A DNA stretch of 16,756 bases. It comes from JALZEG01 sp046263255. Its GTDB lineage: Bacteria; Actinomycetota; CADDZG01; WHSQ01. This document shows, one piece after another, positions 6,753 to 13,867 of this stretch. Each line of letters starts with the position of its first letter. The stretch's first letter is position 1. The notes under the pieces are model-generated. The model was not told where the DNA came from. It did not search any database and worked only from the letters and a program-made list of their open reading frames with translations. The DNA is taken from positions 1 to 16,756 of the forward strand of contig JBHELD010000042.1 in assembly GCA_046263255.1 (NCBI GenBank), in the 5' to 3' direction. The position numbers and the translations under genes were made by a program.

Positions 6753-7754
6753 CTATAGCGTCCCGAAGTCCTGCGGCGGCCAGATGATCACGAAGGCGTG
6801 GCCGACGATCTTGTCCTCGTCGATCGGGCCGAGGATCCTCGAGTCCTCCGAGTTCCCCCTGTTGTCCCCCATCACGAACACCTTCCCGGCGGGCACCACG
6901 CAGCCCCCGCCGTCGATCTGCATCCGCAGGCGCTTGCAGTCCTGGGCGGTCACCGTCGGGCTCGCCGCGTCGCGCCCCCGGTTCACGTACTCCTGCGGCA
7001 TCTCGGTCCCGTTCACGAACAGCTGCCGGGGCTGGCCGAAGTAGCGGATGGTGTCGCCGCCGACGGCCACGACCCTCTTGATGTAGTCCTCCTCGATCCC
7101 GGTCGGAAGGCCGAGGAGCTCGCGGACGAAGTTGCGCGCGTCGTCGTACCAGGGGAGCTCCGGCGGCTCGCCGAAGACCGACTTCTCGAAGACCACGACC
7201 TGCCCCCGCTCGGGCCCTCCGAACCGGTAGGAGACCTTCTCGACGAGCACCCGGTCGCCGACGTGCAGCGTCGGGATCATCGAGCCGGAGGGGATGAAGA
7301 AGGCCTGGACCAGGAACGTCTTGATGACGATCGCGATCACGAACGCGATGAGCACGAGCACCGGGAGCTCGGCCAGGTGCCGCAGCCACCGCCTCCTCCG
7401 GGAGGGGGCCGCGGTGCCGAGCGACGCCGGCTCGGGGGCCGGCTGAGGCTCCGGCTCCGGGGCGGGCTGAGGCTGAGGCTCCGGGGCGGGCTGAGGCTGA
7501 GGCTCCGGCTCGGGGGCCGGCTGAGCCTCCGGCTCGGGGGCCGGCTGAGCCTCCGGCTCGGGGGCCGGCTGAGCCTCCGGCTGGACCGCCGGCTCCGCGG
7601 GCGCCCGCCCGAGCGCGGCGCTCACCCGCTCCGCGAGCGCGTCGTCGATCGAGGAGGCGTGGGTGCTGCGGGGCTCGCCGAGCTCTTCGAGGCACGCCAG
7701 CACCTCCTTGGAGGTGACGCCAAGGCGCTTGGCGACCTCGTGGACCCTCGGCAT
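6753..7754 (-). CDS. lepB: Signal peptidase I with N-terminal IF2_N-like domain and proline-rich repeat linker
   Basis: The 333-residue protein has three parts. Residues 1-48 (PRVHEVAKRLGVTSKEVLACL, then THASSIDDALAERV) look like the N-terminal domain of translation initiation factor IF2; mycobacterial IF2 carries nearly the same RVHELAKELGVTSKEVL motif. Residues about 58-109 are tandem Pro/Glu/Gln repeats based on AQPAPEPE. A basic stretch (RRRRWLRH) precedes one membrane helix (about 129-154). The catalytic domain is complete: Ser158 in PSGSMIPTL, the RVLVEKVSYRFGGPERG segment, Lys226 in YIKRVVAVGGDT, and MGDNRGNSEDSR at 295-306. The peptidase removes signal peptides outside the membrane; the IF2_N-like part should lie in the cytoplasm. 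The ATG is 9 bases after the preceding gene and has no obvious Shine-Dalgarno sequence, but the domain conservation supports it. The peptidase call is firm; the role of the extra domain is unknown. Confidence 0.93.
   Translation of the reverse strand: MPRVHEVAKRLGVTSKEVLACLEELGEPRSTHASSIDDALAERVSAALGRAPAEPAVQPEAQPAPEPEAQPAPEPEAQPAPEPEPQPQPAPEPQPQPAPEPEPQPAPEPASLGTAAPSRRRRWLRHLAELPVLVLIAFVIAIVIKTFLVQAFFIPSGSMIPTLHVGDRVLVEKVSYRFGGPERGQVVVFEKSVFGEPPELPWYDDARNFVRELLGLPTGIEEDYIKRVVAVGGDTIRYFGQPRQLFVNGTEMPQEYVNRGRDAASPTVTAQDCKRLRMQIDGGGCVVPAGKVFVMGDNRGNSEDSRILGPIDEDKIVGHAFVIIWPPQDFGTL
7428..7583 (-). repeat. In-frame 24-bp tandem repeats encoding a Pro/Glu/Gln linker
   Basis: The unit on the plus strand is ctccggctcgggggccggct plus gagc. 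It occurs almost perfectly three times at 7505-7583 and continues as degenerate, shorter variants to about 7428. Read in the signal peptidase frame it gives AQPAPEPE repeats and then PQ-containing variants. All units preserve frame. Length variation between strains, or a collapsed assembly, would be expected here. It is a coding repeat, not a CRISPR array: there are no unique spacers. Confidence 0.85.
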
Positions 7755-7763
7755 CGAGAGAGG

Positions 7764-8456
7764 TTAGAGCGTGCTGAAGTCAGACGGCGGCCACAGCAGC
7801 AGGAACGCGTGACCCACCACCTCGTCCACCGGGATCGGGCCGAAGGCCCGGGAGTCGTCCGAGTTGCTCCGGTTGTCGCCCATGACGAAGATCATCCCGT
7901 CGGGCACCTCGACCGGGCCGAACGCCGACGTCTCCGTGCCCTCCGCCAGGTAAGGCTCCTCGACGATCTCGCCGTTGACGAAGACCCTTCCCTCGCGGCC
8001 CTCGATGGTGTCGCCCTCGACGGCCATCACGCGCTTGATGAAGTCCTGCGTCCCTCCGGTCGGGAACCCGAAGAGGCCCTTCAGCGCGCTGGCGATGTCC
8101 TCCCAGAAGGGGTCGTCCTCCGGAGGCGTGAGCGACGCGAACTCCTTCTCGAAGACGACGACCTGGCCGCGGGCCGGCTCGCCGAAGCGGTAGCCGACCT
8201 TCTCGACCAGCACGCGGTCGCCCTCGACGAGCGTGGGCTCCATCGACGCGGACGGGATGTAGAAGGCCTGGAGCAGGAACGTCTTGATCAGGAGGGCGAC
8301 GACGAACGCGATGACGACGAGGACGGGGAGCTCTTTCCAGAAGGCGTGCTTCTTCTTCGGCTTCTCCTCGGCCCCCTCGGGCGCGCCGGGAGCGTCCTCC
8401 TCGCTCGGGCTGGGCGGAGGAGGGGGAGGAGGCGGCGGCGCGTGCTGCGACTCCAC
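7764..8456 (-). CDS. lepB: Signal peptidase I (second tandem copy)
   Basis: The 230-residue protein is a standard single-spanning type I signal peptidase. The N-terminus is a polyproline stretch (residues 7-15) followed by an acidic and then Lys-rich cytoplasmic segment. The membrane helix is about 43-66 (LPVLVVIAFVVALLIKTFLL). Catalytic Ser71 is in IPSASMEPTL and Lys141 in FIKRVMAVEGDT; the conserved MGDNRSNSDDSRAFGPI box follows near the C-terminus. It is clearly a paralogue of the adjacent downstream signal peptidase, sharing most of the core, but lacks the IF2_N-like domain. It starts at GTG 8456, 12 bases after rplS, so ribosomal protein L19 and both peptidases are probably co-transcribed. 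Tandem signal peptidase genes after rplS are also known in Streptomyces. Confidence 0.95.
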   Translation of the reverse strand: MESQHAPPPPPPPPPSPSEEDAPGAPEGAEEKPKKKHAFWKELPVLVVIAFVVALLIKTFLLQAFYIPSASMEPTLVEGDRVLVEKVGYRFGEPARGQVVVFEKEFASLTPPEDDPFWEDIASALKGLFGFPTGGTQDFIKRVMAVEGDTIEGREGRVFVNGEIVEEPYLAEGTETSAFGPVEVPDGMIFVMGDNRSNSDDSRAFGPIPVDEVVGHAFLLLWPPSDFSTL

Positions 8457-8468
8457 GTCCGGGGAGTC

Positions 8469-8816
8469 CTACCTGTCCCGCAGCTCTTTGACCTTGGCCT
8501 TCTTCCCGACGCGGGACCGAAGGTAGTAGAGCTTCGCCCTCCGGACGTCGCCGCGTGCGGCGACCTCGATCTTCGCGATCATCGGCGAGTGCACCGGGAA
8601 AGTGCGCTCGACTCCCACGCCGAAGCTGATCTTGCGGACGGTGAACGTCTCGGAGAGCTGCGAGCCGCGGCGCCGGATCACGATGCCCTCGAAAACCTGG
8701 ATGCGCTCGCGCTCGCCCTCGACGACGCGGACGTGGACCCGAACCGTGTCGCCGGCGCGGAACGCCGGCAGGTCGTCACGCAGGTACGGCCTCTCGACCA
8801 GATCCGTCCGGTTCAT
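8469..8816 (-). CDS. rplS: 50S ribosomal protein L19
   Basis: This 115-residue protein matches L19, which lies at the 30S-50S interface. Diagnostic segments are DLPAFRAGDTVRVHVRVVEGERERIQVFEGIVIRRRG (about 15-51), SETFTVRKISFGVGVERTFPVHSP (55-78) and the tail GDVRRAKLYYLRSRVGKKAKVKE. AGAGGAG seven bases before ATG 8816 is a good ribosome site. It is the first protein gene of the rplS-lepB-lepB-rnhB operon. The usual partners trmD, rimM and rpsP are not upstream; tRNA genes are there instead. Confidence 0.97.
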   Translation of the reverse strand: MNRTDLVERPYLRDDLPAFRAGDTVRVHVRVVEGERERIQVFEGIVIRRRGSQLSETFTVRKISFGVGVERTFPVHSPMIAKIEVAARGDVRRAKLYYLRSRVGKKAKVKELRDR

Positions 8817-8871
8817 CTCCCACTCCTCTTTTGCCTGCAGCCGCAGCGCGTCGTCGACCGCCGCGGGTCGT

Positions 8872-8884
8872 CCGCCTTCGGCGG
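8872..8884 (-). other. Short GC hairpin just after tRNA-Glu
   Basis: A perfect 5-bp stem CCGCC/GGCGG with a 3-base loop lies 6 bases beyond the tRNA-Glu 3' end in the tRNA-to-rplS gap. It has no U-tract, so it may be a weak terminator, an RNA-processing element, or chance in GC-rich DNA. Confidence 0.3.
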
Positions 8885-8890
8885 TGCTCG

Positions 8891-8965
8891 TAGCCCGGAC
8901 GGGATTCGAACCCGTGATCTCCGCCTTGAGAGGGCGGCGTCCTAGGCCAACTAGACTACCGGGCC
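8891..8965 (-). tRNA. tRNA-Glu (anticodon CTC)
   Basis: A cloverleaf of 75 bases can be drawn. The acceptor is GGCCCGG with CCGGGCT (a G-U pair at the terminus) and the discriminator is A. The D arm contains GTCTAGTTGGCCTAGGAC, typical of tRNA-Glu. The anticodon stem is CCGCC/GGCGG with loop CTCTCAA, giving anticodon CTC (reads GAG). The T arm is ACGGG-TTCGAAT-CCCGT. CCA is not encoded. In addition to translation, glutamyl-tRNA feeds haem synthesis in organisms using the C5 pathway. Confidence 0.95.
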
Positions 8966-8988
8966 AGGCCTTTTTGCACTTGCGAGCG

Positions 8989-9061
8989 CTGGGGCGCCTG
9001 GATTCGAACCAGGACTATCGGAACCAGAATCCGACGGGCTGCCAGGTTACCCCACGCCCCA
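8989..9061 (-). tRNA. tRNA-Gln (anticodon CTG)
   Basis: A 73-base cloverleaf fits well. The acceptor is TGGGGCG with CGCCCCA (a U1-A72 pair, characteristic of tRNA-Gln) and the discriminator is G. The anticodon stem is TCGGA/TCCGA with loop TTCTGGT, giving anticodon CTG (reads CAG). The T arm is CCTGG-TTCGAAT-CCAGG. CCA is not encoded. It sits 18 bases after the gltX stop and 23 bases before tRNA-Glu, so one transcript could carry all three. Confidence 0.95.
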
Positions 9062-9064
9062 TCA

Positions 9065-9080
9065 AGCCCGATGGCGGGCT
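9065..9080 (-). other. Hairpin between gltX and tRNA-Gln
   Basis: AGCCCG-ATGG-CGGGCT forms a perfect 6-bp stem with a 4-base loop. It touches the gltX stop codon and ends four bases before tRNA-Gln begins. No T-run follows. It could guide RNA processing of a gltX-tRNA transcript or act as a weak attenuator. Confidence 0.4.
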
Positions 9081-10510
9081 CAGGCAGGATACCGCAGGCG
9101 TCTGAGGGTCCTCTCCCGGCCGAGGAGCTCCACGCTCTCGAACAGCGGCGGCGACACGAGCGTTCCCGTCACGGCCGCGCGGACGGGCTGGAACGCCTGC
9201 TTGGGCTTCAGCCCCCTCTCCTCCGCGAGCCCGCGCAGGACCTCCTCGATCGCGGGCGTGGTCCACTTGTCGAGGTCCTCGAGCGCCGCCGCGACCGCCG
9301 CGAGGTACTCCTCCTGATCCTCCACGGTCTTCAACGCCTTCCCCTCGGGCGCGACGTCCTCGAACAGGAACCGGATCATCGGCGGCGCCTCGTCGAGGCG
9401 CTTGAGGCGCTCCCCGATCAGCGGCGCGACTCCGGTGAGGATCTCCCGCCCCTCGGGCGAGTCGGCCGGGAGCCCCGCCTTCACGCACAACGGGACCAGC
9501 CGCTCCGCGAGCTCCGCCGGAGTCAGCGCCCGGATGTAGTGGCCGTTCAGCCACTCGAGCTTCGCGACGTCGAAGGCCGCTGGGTTCTTGCCGACGCGCT
9601 CCAGCGAGAACCGTTCGACCAGCTCGTCCACCGAGAAGACGTTCGTCTTGTCGTCGTAGGACCAGCCGAGGAGCGCGAGGTAGTTCACCATCGCCTCCGG
9701 CAGGAAGCCCTGCTCCCGGTATGCCGCCACCGACACGTCGCCCCACCTCTTCGACAGCGGCTTGCCTTCGGTCGTCACGAGCAGCGGAAGGTGCGCGAAC
9801 ACCGGCATCTCGGTCACGCCCAGCGCCTCGCGCAACAGGATCTGCCGCGCCGTCGAGGCGACCAGGTCGTTGCCGCGGATGACGTGGGTGATCTCCATCG
9901 CGACGTCGTCGACCGTCACCGCGAGCATGTACGTCGGCGATCCGTCGGAGCGCAGGATGACGAAGTCGGGCGTGCGGCCGAGGTCGGTGTAGAGCTCCCC
10001 GAGCACCGCGTCGTGGAACGTGATCGTCCGGTCCTGCGGGACCCGGAACCGCAGGGAGTAGCCCCGGCCCTCGGCGTCGTACGCCTGCTTCTGCTCGTCC
10101 GTGAGCGTGCGGCACCGGCCCGAGTACCCGAAGGCGCGGCCCTCCGCCTGCGCGGCGCGCCGTTCCTCCTCGAGCTCCTCGGGCGTGCAGTAGCACGCGT
10201 ACGCGTGCCCGCCGGCGACGAGCTCCCGCGCCTTGCCCCTGTACAGGTCGAAACGCTCGCTCTGACGGTACGGCCCGTTGGGGCCGCCGACGCCGGGGCC
10301 CTCGTCCCAGTGGAGGCCGAGCCAGCGCAGGTCGTCGAGGACCGCGCGGTAGTTCTCCTCGGTCGCGCGCTTCGCGTCGGTGTCGGCGATGCGCAGGACG
10401 AAGCTCCCGCCGTGGTGCTTGGCGTAGAGCCAGCTGAAGAGCCCGGTGCGGGCGTTGCCGACGTGGATGGAGCCCGAGGGCGCGGGCTCGAGCCGGGTCT
10501 TGACCGTCAT
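9080..10510 (-). CDS. gltX: Glutamyl-tRNA synthetase
   Basis: The 476-residue enzyme is a complete class I synthetase that attaches Glu to tRNA-Glu and, in bacteria lacking GlnRS, also to tRNA-Gln for later amidation by GatCAB. The HIGH-type motif is PAPSGSIHVGNARTGLF (9-25, H16). The KMSKS-type motif is GKPLSKRWGDVSV (249-261). FVLRIADTD (37-45), CYCTPEEL (106-113) and LPLLVTTEGK further identify the family. The helical anticodon-binding domain occupies about 325-470. Bacterial GluRS is favoured over GlnRS by motif spelling and length. The ATG at 10510 has no good Shine-Dalgarno sequence, and the divergent aminopeptidase gene starts only 45 bases away. Confidence 0.97.
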   Translation of the reverse strand: MTVKTRLEPAPSGSIHVGNARTGLFSWLYAKHHGGSFVLRIADTDAKRATEENYRAVLDDLRWLGLHWDEGPGVGGPNGPYRQSERFDLYRGKARELVAGGHAYACYCTPEELEEERRAAQAEGRAFGYSGRCRTLTDEQKQAYDAEGRGYSLRFRVPQDRTITFHDAVLGELYTDLGRTPDFVILRSDGSPTYMLAVTVDDVAMEITHVIRGNDLVASTARQILLREALGVTEMPVFAHLPLLVTTEGKPLSKRWGDVSVAAYREQGFLPEAMVNYLALLGWSYDDKTNVFSVDELVERFSLERVGKNPAAFDVAKLEWLNGHYIRALTPAELAERLVPLCVKAGLPADSPEGREILTGVAPLIGERLKRLDEAPPMIRFLFEDVAPEGKALKTVEDQEEYLAAVAAALEDLDKWTTPAIEEVLRGLAEERGLKPKQAFQPVRAAVTGTLVSPPLFESVELLGRERTLRRLRYPA

Positions 10511-10555
10511 CTGCCGAGACTACCGGCACCGCCGGCGGCGCTTATCGTGTCGCCC

Positions 10556-11776
10556 GTGGAACGGGACCGGCTCCTCGACGCGTACGCGGACCTCGCCGTG
10601 CGGGCGGGGTGCAACCTGCAGCCGGGGCAGCGGCTCTTGATACAGACGTTCGTGGAGCACGCGCATTTCGCGCGGGTCATCGCTCGCCGCGCCTACGAGG
10701 CGGGTGCACGCCACGTCGAGGTCCTCTACGACGACCAGCACGTCCAGAAGGCGATGCTCGAGCACGCCGCCGACGACGTGTTGACGTGGACGCCGCCGCA
10801 CCTCCTCCTCCAGACGCGCGACCTCGCGAAGGATCGGGCCGCCTTCATCTGGATCGCCGGGACCCCCGAACCCGACATCTTCTCGGGGCTCGACCCGGCG
10901 AGGGTGGGCAAAGCGCGGATGCTGGAGCTGCGGGACGAGACGACCAAGCAGGTGAACGAGCGCGCCGTCGCGTGGGCGATCATCGCCTGCCCGAACCCGG
11001 GGTGGGCGGACGCCGTCTTCGGTGAGCCCGACGTGGACAGGCTGTGGGACGCGGTCGCGCGAGCGACGCGTCTTTACGACGAGGATCCCGTCGCATCGTG
11101 GTGGGAGCACGTCGAGCGGCTCGGCGCGCGGGCCGGCGCGCTGAACGAGCTGGGTCTCGACGCGCTCCACTACTCCGGCCCCGGGACCGACCTGATCGTC
11201 GGGCTCCTGCCGGGGAGCCGCTGGATGAGCGCGCGGTTCGAGACGGCGTGGGGGCAGCGGCACATCCCGAACCTGCCGACAGAGGAGGTCTTCACGACGC
11301 TGGACTTCCGCGGCACGGAGGGGACGGTCCGGTCGACGCGGCCGCTCGTGCTCGAGAACGAGGGGGTGACCGTCCGCGATCTCGAGGTGCGGTTCGAGGG
11401 CGGAAGGGTCGTGGACGTCGGGGCGAGCGCGGGCGCCGACGTGGTCGAGCAGCAGCTCGCGACCGACGAGCAGGCGGGTTACCTCGGCGAGGTCGCGCTC
11501 GTGGACGAGGCGTCGGCCGTCGGGGAGACCGGTGTCACGTTCAAGAGCACGCTGTTCGACGAGAACGCGACGTCACACGTCGCCTACGGAGCGGGGTTCA
11601 CCTTCGCGGTCGAGGGGGCGGACGGCTTCACGCCCGAGCAGCAGCTCGCCGCGGGGATCAACCACTCGAAGGTGCACACGGACTTCATGGTAGGCGGGCC
11701 GGAGGTGTCGATAGACGGGATCACGAGCGGGGGCGAGACGATCCCGCTGATCCGAGACGACGTGTGGCAGGTCTAG
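10556..11776 (+). CDS. M29 family aminopeptidase (thermophilic aminopeptidase / AmpT type)
   Basis: This is the only clear plus-strand gene. The 406-residue product matches M29 metallo-aminopeptidases, cytoplasmic dinuclear-metal enzymes that remove N-terminal residues from peptides. The N-terminal domain (DAYADLAVRAGCNLQPGQRLLI) is typical. The expected metal ligands are present: E244 in LPTEEVFTT, E312 in GYLGEVALVDE, H341 in ENATSHVAYG, and H374 and D376 in NHSKVHTDFMVGG. Length is normal for the family. GTG 10556 is chosen because it matches the family start (MERDRLL); an in-frame GTG at 10547 is an alternative, and neither has a strong ribosome site. The open frame extends much further upstream, but that part is antisense to gltX. 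No signal peptide is seen. Confidence 0.92.
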   Translation: MERDRLLDAYADLAVRAGCNLQPGQRLLIQTFVEHAHFARVIARRAYEAGARHVEVLYDDQHVQKAMLEHAADDVLTWTPPHLLLQTRDLAKDRAAFIWIAGTPEPDIFSGLDPARVGKARMLELRDETTKQVNERAVAWAIIACPNPGWADAVFGEPDVDRLWDAVARATRLYDEDPVASWWEHVERLGARAGALNELGLDALHYSGPGTDLIVGLLPGSRWMSARFETAWGQRHIPNLPTEEVFTTLDFRGTEGTVRSTRPLVLENEGVTVRDLEVRFEGGRVVDVGASAGADVVEQQLATDEQAGYLGEVALVDEASAVGETGVTFKSTLFDENATSHVAYGAGFTFAVEGADGFTPEQQLAAGINHSKVHTDFMVGGPEVSIDGITSGGETIPLIRDDVWQV

Positions 11777-11883
11777 CGCGCGTGCTCCCGGGCAGTCGGA
11801 GTATCGCCGGACGTCATCTCCCCCCGGCGGCGTCGACGGACGCAGATTCGGCTCCCGGAGACGAGTTCTCCCGCGACGCGAAA

Positions 11884-11910
11884 GAGGCGCGGCCCCGGGG
11901 GCCGCGCCTC
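11884..11910. terminator. Strong hairpin between convergent genes, likely bidirectional terminator
   Basis: GAGGCGCGGCCC-CGG-GGGCCGCGCCTC is a perfect 12-bp stem with a 3-base loop. It lies between the aminopeptidase stop (11776) and the convergent LVIVD-protein stop (11936), where a shared terminator is expected. The tails are only weakly T-rich (tctt on the plus side, tctttc on the minus side), as is common in high-GC genomes. Confidence 0.8.
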
Positions 11911-11935
11911 TCGCGTCTTAAAGCGAAGCGAACCC

Positions 11936-13762
11936 TCAGGGGCCGCCCACCTTCTGGAAGGTATCTTGCGTCTGCGGGTTCTCGTAGCGGTGCTTTCTCG
12001 CCCGATACTGCTGGACGCCGTCTGCGTTGGGGTCGTCGCCCGCGCCGAACGTCGGGTTGCCGTTGGCGTCCACGAGACGGCCGTTACGGCTCAGGAGCTT
12101 GTACACGTCGAGCCCTCGACCTCCCGGGTTGTTCGGCCGGCCCAACCCGCCGTTCGCGTAGATGTAGTCGTTGTACCAGTACGACGACCACACGTCGTCG
12201 CGGCCGTTACCGTCCACCCCTTGCTCGTCGAAGAACGCGACCTCCCGCGCGACCAGGGGCGGGACGGGCGTCATCGGGCTGCCGTGCTGGAGGAAGATCT
12301 CGGGGTTGCTCTGGACGCCCGTGAAGTCGAAGACCGAGGTGCCGCCTTCGTAGGCCGACGAGACGCCGAAGTAGCCATCGTTCGTCGGGATCACGTTCCC
12401 GTTGTGCATCGTGCAGACTTCCTGAGAGGGCTGCGCCCGCGGGATGATGAATCGTCCGTACAGCGGCGCGTTCGGCGTGCCCGGCGGGACGCTCTTGTAG
12501 AACCACACGTTGCCGCGGGTGTCCTCCGGACCGTCGCAGCCGTGGGCGCCACCCCCCTGCCACTCGTCCGTGAACAACAGGACCTGGCCGTCCCACGTGA
12601 ACGACGCGGTGTGGAAGAGGCCCGAGCTCCCGGTCGTGATGAACGGGTTGCGGATGTGCGTGTGCGGCCCCAGCGTCGTCGGGTTCTCCGGCTCGGTGAC
12701 GTCCCAGATCTGTCCCTCTTCCAGGCATGCAGCCCCGGCCACACGCCGCGGATTCTGGCGCACGTTCGAGGCCTGCTTCCCGGACGGGGACTGCTTTTGG
12801 TCCTCGTAGTACACGGTGATGTCGTGGCAGCCGATCGCTCCCGTCCCCCCGCTGCCGATCGTGCCGCGGAACGGAAGCGTGTCGCCGTGCAGGAACTGCT
12901 CCTTCAGCACGCGCGCGTTCTCGGGGGCGGCGTCCGGGATCTCGACGATCGAGATCCGCGCGTGCGGGATCGTGCAGCGAGGGCCGCCGAAGTCGGCCGC
13001 ACCGGTCGGCGTCGGGCTTGCGCCCGTCGGGTAGGACGACACGTAGACGATCGCGCGCTGGTCGTTCTGGTCGCGCATGGTGGTGTGCGTGTGCGAGCCG
13101 CAGGCAGTCGGCACCGACGCTATGTGGACCGGGGCCGCGGGGTTGGTGACGTCGAAGACGCGCAGCCCCTCGAAGCCAGGCTGGAAGAGACTGCGGGCGG
13201 CCGTGGGGCAATCGGGAGTCGGGAACTCCGGCGTCGGCTCGCATGCGGGGATGCCGCTCGATACCGGCGTGTCGGCGCTGGTGGGGCACTCGGCCGTCGT
13301 CTGCGGGCGGTCGATCGACTGGATCAGCAGCAGCCGGTTGTTGGCCTGGTAGAACGAGACGTCGTTCTGCGGCCCTCTGCACTGGACGTGGCTGACCAGG
13401 ATCGGGTTCTCGGGGTTCTTGATGTCGAACAGGCGGAACCCGTCGTAGTTGCCGGCCGCCAGCAGGTCGTGGTGCGGCCCCTGTGCCGCCCCCGCCTGCC
13501 AGAACGCGAGATCGGAGTTCGTCACCCCCGGATTCGATCTGTTCGCGACGTGGAGCATGTTCGGGCTAGCGAGGTCCGCGTTGCCGTGCGACGACCCCGA
13601 CGGGTGACCTTCGAAATGTCCGAAGTCCTCCCCGTCAGAGCCTTCGGGATGCGCGAGCGCGAGCGTCGGAAGAGCGACAAGGGCCGCGGCTAGGAGCACG
13701 ACGAGGGTCCGGGGGATCCCGGCACCGCTCCTGGCCCGGCGTGGTTCGTGACGCGTTCTCAA
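11936..13762 (-). CDS. Secreted LVIVD-repeat protein (putative beta-propeller)
   Basis: The chosen start gives 608 residues. A signal peptide is clear: basic start MRTRHEPRRARSG, hydrophobic core TLVVLLAAALVALPTLALA, likely cleavage near residue 37 before HPEG. LVIVD-type motifs recur: YDGFRLFDIKNPENPILVSHV (near 108-128) and FEGLRVFDVTNPAAPVHIASV (near 198-218), with diverged copies later (GQIWDVTEPENPTTLG, GGTSVFDFTGVQSNPEIF). There are several Cys, a His/Asp-rich mature N-terminus, and Asp/Asn/Gly loops (DEQGVDGNGRDD) that may bind calcium. No catalytic residues can be assigned; an extracellular binding or structural role is inferred. TTG 13762 is chosen because AAGGAGG (13768-13774) sits five bases upstream and the signal peptide then begins correctly; the in-frame ATG at 13831 adds 23 Arg-rich residues. 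Confidence 0.88.
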   Translation of the reverse strand: MRTRHEPRRARSGAGIPRTLVVLLAAALVALPTLALAHPEGSDGEDFGHFEGHPSGSSHGNADLASPNMLHVANRSNPGVTNSDLAFWQAGAAQGPHHDLLAAGNYDGFRLFDIKNPENPILVSHVQCRGPQNDVSFYQANNRLLLIQSIDRPQTTAECPTSADTPVSSGIPACEPTPEFPTPDCPTAARSLFQPGFEGLRVFDVTNPAAPVHIASVPTACGSHTHTTMRDQNDQRAIVYVSSYPTGASPTPTGAADFGGPRCTIPHARISIVEIPDAAPENARVLKEQFLHGDTLPFRGTIGSGGTGAIGCHDITVYYEDQKQSPSGKQASNVRQNPRRVAGAACLEEGQIWDVTEPENPTTLGPHTHIRNPFITTGSSGLFHTASFTWDGQVLLFTDEWQGGGAHGCDGPEDTRGNVWFYKSVPPGTPNAPLYGRFIIPRAQPSQEVCTMHNGNVIPTNDGYFGVSSAYEGGTSVFDFTGVQSNPEIFLQHGSPMTPVPPLVAREVAFFDEQGVDGNGRDDVWSSYWYNDYIYANGGLGRPNNPGGRGLDVYKLLSRNGRLVDANGNPTFGAGDDPNADGVQQYRARKHRYENPQTQDTFQKVGGP

Positions 13763-13767
13763 GCAAG

Positions 13768-13774
13768 CCTCCTT
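13768..13774 (-). promoter_or_regulatory. Ribosome binding site fixing a TTG start
   Basis: AAGGAGG, a near-perfect Shine-Dalgarno sequence, lies five bases before TTG 13762 of the LVIVD gene. No comparable site precedes the upstream ATG at 13831. Confidence 0.8.
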
Positions 13775-13867
13775 TTTCCGCGACCGCCCCGACCGCCGCG
13801 CGCGACGGCTGCAGGGTTTGGGAACCGCCATGCCCGCCCCTCCACCGACTGGCCGCGCGACGGCAAG

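Noticed and set aside
7428..7583. CRISPR-like direct repeats
   Set aside because: Units are contiguous with no unique spacers and encode a protein linker in frame.
6798..8945. 715-codon plus-strand open frame opposite both signal peptidase genes and rplS
   Set aside because: It is antisense to three well-supported genes and has an Arg/Leu/Gly/Asp-rich composition with no family motif, as expected from the complement of GC-rich codons.
9071..10555. Plus-strand N-terminal extension of the aminopeptidase to about 900 residues
   Set aside because: The first ~495 residues are exactly antisense to gltX and resemble no domain; family similarity begins at GTG 10556.
13763..13831. ATG 13831 as start of the LVIVD protein
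   Set aside because: It adds an Arg-rich 23-residue stretch with no ribosome site, whereas AAGGAGG sits correctly for the TTG at 13762 and gives a normal signal peptide.
13763..13867. Riboswitch in the LVIVD leader
   Set aside because: The leader is GC-rich and can fold, but I recognise no conserved riboswitch core motif.
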